Source: Brevinema_A sp051649245 (GTDB taxonomy: Bacteria > Spirochaetota > Brevinematia > Brevinematales > Brevinemataceae). From it: a stretch of 7,515 nt of DNA. The notes beneath the pieces were generated by a model, which ran no database searches, was not told the origin of the DNA, and saw nothing but the letters and a program-made list of their open reading frames with translations. The stretch is from assembly GCA_051649245.1 (NCBI GenBank), contig JBOFGS010000004.1, positions 1-7,515 on the forward strand, given 5' to 3'. The translations under genes and the position numbers were made by a program. The first letter of the stretch is position 1, and each line of letters opens with the position of its first letter. This document shows positions 4,628-7,515 of the stretch, piece by piece.

Positions 4628-6064
4628 TTGCTTGAAATTACTGAGTTTAAAAAAATATCAAAAATATTTTGGATATACTTTCAAAAAAACTGTACATACT
4701 ATTTATATTCATTGTATATTAAAGGATCATTAAATCAATATCTACCAAATAATCAACACTATAGTTCTAAAAATAAAATTAAAAAATCAATTAAAAAATT
4801 AAAAATAGACACTGATAAATTTGCTGAAATAGTATTTGCAAAAAATCAGTATAATTGGAGTGAGTATAAGCTTAAAGATGACTCTAAAGATTTTTTAATC
4901 CAATATAAAGGATATTATAATACTAGAATTACTACAAGCTTTCAGTTAGAAGATTATTTTATTTACTTTTTAACTACCTATTTACTAATCGATGATATCT
5001 CTAAACAACATACTTACCATACATATTTAATGAATACATGGGATGAAACTAAATATAAGTATAAAATGTATTCACAAGAAGAGCAAGAACTTCTCAATAA
5101 TAATACCGATGATGAACAAGAGTATACAAATAATATATTTTTTAATAATGTTCAACAATATGTGAAAAAATATCCGTTTTTACAGGATATTGCTAGTTTT
5201 CATGGAAATTTCTTTGAAATTAATCGAGATGGATCTATTATTTCTATTGATATAGCAAACTTCTATGACACAATCCCTCTAAGTAAATTAAAAACTATGT
5301 TACAAGATACATCTAAAAAGTCTGATATTATTCACGTATTAATTCGATTTTTAAATAGTTTTGATAAGTTATTAGGAGAAAACAGACAAGTTGGATTACC
5401 TCAAGATATTTTAGGGGTATCGGGTATTTTAGCTCATTTCTATATGTATAAATTAGACCGATTATTTAGTAAACGATTACAAGAAATAGAGGGTAAATAT
5501 TTTAGATTTGCAGATGAATTAGTTTTCGCTATCCCAGATAAAAATTCGGAAAGTATGTTACTAAGCGAAATTTCACGAGATTTGGCTCGCTATAACCTAA
5601 ATGTTAACACATCTAAAACAGTCCGTATGTATTCTATGGAAGATGTTGAAAACTATTTTTTATTTAGCTATTTTTCAAGATTAAATGATAATGAGCAGTT
5701 AGGAAATACTATACAATCTAGACCTGAAGAGATTAATGATATTTTTACAAAGATATATGATATATATATAAATAAAGGTAATGTGAAAAAAGATAGTGTT
5801 ATTAAAAGATTTGTATATATACTAAAAAAATACCCATTGTGTTGGCAAGTGTTTGAAGATCAAGAAACACTTTTTAATTTATTTGAGTCTGATGATAATT
5901 TAATTCTAAAGTTGAATCAATTTTATATGAATAGTCTGTATGAATTGAAATTAAAAAATGATAAAGAAGGATTTTTAGAATTATTGAAATCAGTACAACA
6001 TAAATACCCTATTTATACAGCATATCAATTACAGTTAGATTATGCATTATATGAAATTTTGTAG
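4628..6064 (+). CDS. Reverse-transcriptase-fold protein, probable Abi/UG-type defence RT
   Basis: At 478 aa it carries RT palm motifs. Motif A is SIDIANFYDTIP (206-217, Asp208), motif B is VGLPQDILGVSG (255-266), motif C is YFRFADELVF (291-300) and a motif D-like Lys is in NTSKT (327-331). The usual YxDD of motif C is FADE: Asp296 is kept and the second Asp is Glu297. Motif B has Asp where GLPQG has Gly. The roughly 200-residue N-terminal part is Lys/Tyr/Asn-rich, and residues 340-478 look all-helical, as in the C-terminal parts of AbiA/AbiK-type RTs. I see no maturase or endonuclease domain and no adjacent retron-type RNA, so a group II intron or retron origin is unlikely. As last gene of the restriction operon it is probably co-expressed for phage defence. 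The substrate is unknown, and the gene looks more AT-rich than the methyltransferase. Confidence 0.8.
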   Translation: MLEITEFKKISKIFWIYFQKNCTYYLYSLYIKGSLNQYLPNNQHYSSKNKIKKSIKKLKIDTDKFAEIVFAKNQYNWSEYKLKDDSKDFLIQYKGYYNTRITTSFQLEDYFIYFLTTYLLIDDISKQHTYHTYLMNTWDETKYKYKMYSQEEQELLNNNTDDEQEYTNNIFFNNVQQYVKKYPFLQDIASFHGNFFEINRDGSIISIDIANFYDTIPLSKLKTMLQDTSKKSDIIHVLIRFLNSFDKLLGENRQVGLPQDILGVSGILAHFYMYKLDRLFSKRLQEIEGKYFRFADELVFAIPDKNSESMLLSEISRDLARYNLNVNTSKTVRMYSMEDVENYFLFSYFSRLNDNEQLGNTIQSRPEEINDIFTKIYDIYINKGNVKKDSVIKRFVYILKKYPLCWQVFEDQETLFNLFESDDNLILKLNQFYMNSLYELKLKNDKEGFLELLKSVQHKYPIYTAYQLQLDYALYEIL

Positions 6065-6065
6065 G

Positions 6066-7115
6066 TTACTCCCAAGTAGCAGAAATACGTTCTTGAATAT
6101 CTCTTGATGATCTATTTGCATAGTGCTTAGATGTTATCATAATATTAGAATGTCCTAAAGCCTTACTCACTAGGTGAATATCATTAGTTTTATTGAGTAA
6201 ATTTGTAGCAAAAGTATGTCTAAAAGTATATAAGGTATAAGCTGGATTTAGATCCAGCTTTTTCTTGAGCTTGGAAAACTTTTTAGAGAAATACTCACAA
6301 CTGCGATCAGATCGATGAAATAAATAATCATGTGTTATATTGGATAAAGTTAACGCTAGATCTTTTGGTAAAAATACGGTTTTATAATTCTTTGTCTTTG
6401 CTTGGTATACTCTTAAAGAAAGCTCATCAAGGTTGAGATCTTCTTGCTTCAAATCCATTGCTTCAGCTGGTCGTAACCCTGTTTGATATAAGAGCCTTAA
6501 ATACAAGGCAAACTCTTTGTCAGGTATTTTTACAAAATCTTCTATCTTAAACCACTCATCGAGTGTGAAGACCTCTTCTCGCACCCTTGTTGTTAGCTTA
6601 GGGAAAGACAATTTATGGTAATCAGTACTAGAATAAAAGCCTTTTTTAATAGCATAATTCAAAAAAGCCTTGAGATAAGCTACAAATTTTCTAATACTAT
6701 CATCTTTGTACTTAGATTTACAAAATGCCCAAAACTTATCACATTTATCAGAGTTAATATCTTGATAAGTCATGATATTATGTTCTTTGAGTAATTTTAG
6801 GGTTAGATATTTGCCTGATAGAGTTCTTAAGCTTTGATTATTTGTCTCACAATAAGAGCAATAAGATTTATAGTGATCATGAAACCCACACTCGCTAGGT
6901 TTTTCTTTATTAGAATTATGATGATTGTTGATAATTTCTTGATTTGGAGTAGGTGAGGGATGAGTGAGTGAATTTAGGAAAGATTCTTTTAGATAGATAT
7001 TGTAGCACTCATTAGCGAGTGCTTTATTTTTGGTACGAAGTGATTTATAGATACGTTTATTATTAATTGTTAGAGCTAAATAAAAAACTCCGTTACTTCT
7101 TTGGTATAAACCCAT
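6066..7115 (-). CDS. Tyrosine recombinase (phage-type integrase)
   Basis: It catalyses site-specific strand exchange between attachment sites, probably the flanking direct repeats. At 349 aa it has an N-terminal arm-binding-like region (residues 1-45), a linker, a core-binding helical domain (about 95-175) and a catalytic domain (about 180-349). Catalytic residues visible are Arg215 (TGLR), a Lys near 240-245, Arg299 (TFRHTFAT), His322 (LGHSN) and the nucleophile Tyr332 (KHYA). The first position of the HxxR box is Tyr296 rather than His, a substitution tolerated in some members. A Cys/His cluster (Cys76, His79, His81, Cys86, Cys89) in the linker could bind zinc. AAGGA (7124-7128, minus strand) supports ATG 7115. 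The gene converges on the RT gene with a 1-nt gap and lies beside the right repeat. No excisionase gene is seen. Confidence 0.95.
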   Translation of the reverse strand: MGLYQRSNGVFYLALTINNKRIYKSLRTKNKALANECYNIYLKESFLNSLTHPSPTPNQEIINNHHNSNKEKPSECGFHDHYKSYCSYCETNNQSLRTLSGKYLTLKLLKEHNIMTYQDINSDKCDKFWAFCKSKYKDDSIRKFVAYLKAFLNYAIKKGFYSSTDYHKLSFPKLTTRVREEVFTLDEWFKIEDFVKIPDKEFALYLRLLYQTGLRPAEAMDLKQEDLNLDELSLRVYQAKTKNYKTVFLPKDLALTLSNITHDYLFHRSDRSCEYFSKKFSKLKKKLDLNPAYTLYTFRHTFATNLLNKTNDIHLVSKALGHSNIMITSKHYANRSSRDIQERISATWE

Positions 7116-7283
7116 AATTAAGATCCTTAAAATCTTATTATTGGACTCATACTAAAAAAGCACGGAGTATTTTATCTAATAAAGCGTAAATCAAACTGAC
7201 AGAATGTTGACAATTTGTTGACACTTTATCCGTAACAATTGGAACTATTAGGATATACCTATATAGAAAACCTATTGTTCTAC
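7116..7283. other. Recombinase upstream region
   Basis: There is no gene in this interval or in the repeats that follow to the window end. It contains the recombinase ribosome-binding site, three phased TGACA motifs (7197-7223) and one half of the TTATCCGTA/TACGGATAA inverted pair, whose right half (7281-7289) runs into direct repeat 1. I could not pick a convincing minus-strand promoter. Confidence 0.5.
7197..7223 (+). repeat. Three TGACA motifs at 11-bp spacing
   Basis: TGACA occurs at 7197-7201, 7208-7212 and 7219-7223, the last two as GTTGACA. One-helical-turn phasing puts the motifs on one face of the DNA. They lie 80-110 bp upstream of the recombinase start and share the half-site of the left-end palindromes. 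They could be arm-type, excisionase or repressor sites. Confidence 0.55.
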
Positions 7284-7289
7284 GGATAA
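7226..7289. repeat. 9-bp inverted repeat pair
   Basis: TTATCCGTA (7226-7234) and TACGGATAA (7281-7289) are perfect complements 46 bp apart. The right half overlaps the start of direct repeat 1 and could be a recombinase-binding element. Confidence 0.4.
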
Positions 7290-7315
7290 TACAGTGATCA
7301 GCGAACTATTCTCAA
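7284..7315 (+). repeat. Direct repeat 1, right copy
   Basis: It matches 261-292 with three differences; 7297-7315 is identical to 274-292. The spacing between copies is 7023 bp. It is the right-end candidate for the attachment core. Confidence 0.65.
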
Positions 7316-7316
7316 T

Positions 7317-7350
7317 AGCCCTCTATTAAATAGGGGCTATTTCTTTATAA
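7317..7350 (+). terminator. Hairpin plus T-rich tail (right repeat)
   Basis: AGCCC (7317-7321) and CTATT (7323-7327) can pair with AATAG and GGGCT of 7329-7338 with a one-base bulge, followed by ATTTCTTTAT. It resembles a modest rho-independent terminator on the + strand and lies within the repeated region. Confidence 0.35.
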
Positions 7351-7515
7351 ATACAGGGATTAAATTCCCGTTAACAGGGAAAAATACAGGGAATTTGTTG
7401 TTTTTAAATAGATAATAATCGCTATTGATCATGGTGTATTCATCACATCTGTTAAAAATCAATGAAAATTAACAGGGAATTTTTAACGAGGTATCAGGGA
7501 AAAAATTTCAAGGAA
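7324..7515 (+). repeat. Direct repeat 2, right copy, reaching the window edge
   Basis: It is identical to 353-436 over its first 84 bp, then differs at 16 of 108 positions. Five of the ACAGGGA-type motifs are kept (7353-7359, 7374-7380, 7386-7392, 7472-7478, and TCAGGGA at 7494-7500). The alignment is still good at the last base, so the repeat is probably cut by the window. Confidence 0.8.

Larger units (their letters stand above)
261..7515. mobile_element. Putative integrative element carrying R-M, RT and recombinase genes
   Basis: The interval is bounded by a composite direct repeat (261-544 and 7284-7515, same orientation). A tyrosine recombinase gene sits next to the right copy and is transcribed inward. 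The cargo is a lipoprotein gene, an unknown gene and the methyltransferase-endonuclease-RT operon. This is the usual architecture of a small genomic island or prophage-like cassette with recombinase at one end. The exact crossover point is not known, and the right repeat appears to run off the window, so both limits are approximate. I see no replication, conjugation, capsid or excisionase gene. The element would need outside help to spread, or may be one module of a larger array. Confidence 0.6.

Noticed and set aside
4628..6064. Retron or group II intron reverse transcriptase
   Set aside because: There is no intron-like RNA, maturase or endonuclease domain, and no intergenic space next to the gene for a retron RNA.

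Overview
The window looks like a small, AT-rich integrated genetic element from a Gram-negative bacterium. The Gram-negative reading rests on a lipoprotein signal peptide, a near-consensus sigma-70 promoter and Shine-Dalgarno sites. The species cannot be named from the sequence. The central cargo is a three-gene block on the + strand: a DNA cytosine-5 methyltransferase (2480-3493), a restriction endonuclease-like protein with a C-terminal B3-type DNA-binding domain (3490-4623), and a reverse-transcriptase-fold protein (4628-6064). The genes overlap by 4 bp or lie 4 nt apart behind one promoter (2418-2446), so they read as one operon: a type II restriction-modification pair with an RT-like third gene.

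Layout. Positions 1-260 are a gene-free flank with two strong hairpin terminators, probably host-side sequence. A composite direct repeat starts at 261 and runs to about 544. It recurs in the same orientation at 7284-7515, about 7.0 kb away, and probably continues past the window edge. It includes an 84-bp block that is identical in both copies and an array of ACAGGGA motifs. Inside the left repeat lies a regulatory region (600-800) with a perfect TTGACA-N17-TATAAT promoter and several TGACA/TGTCA palindromes, then a predicted lipoprotein gene (815-1723). A small unknown gene converges on it (1720-2178, minus). A terminator-like hairpin at 2319-2346 insulates the operon. A tyrosine recombinase gene (6066-7115, minus) converges on the RT gene with a 1-nt gap and sits beside the right repeat, with three 11-bp-spaced TGACA motifs upstream.

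How it may work together. The recombinase and flanking repeats suggest a mobile cassette about 7 kb long. The methyltransferase would protect host DNA and the endonuclease would cut unmodified DNA. The RT-like protein may add a second layer of phage defence, as Abi/UG-type bacterial RTs do. Its RT motif A is intact, but the usual second Asp of motif C (YxDD) is Glu (FADE) and motif B reads GLPQD rather than GLPQG. The RT in an R-M operon, with these changes, is the most interesting feature here. No mobility, restriction or RT activity can be proven from sequence alone.
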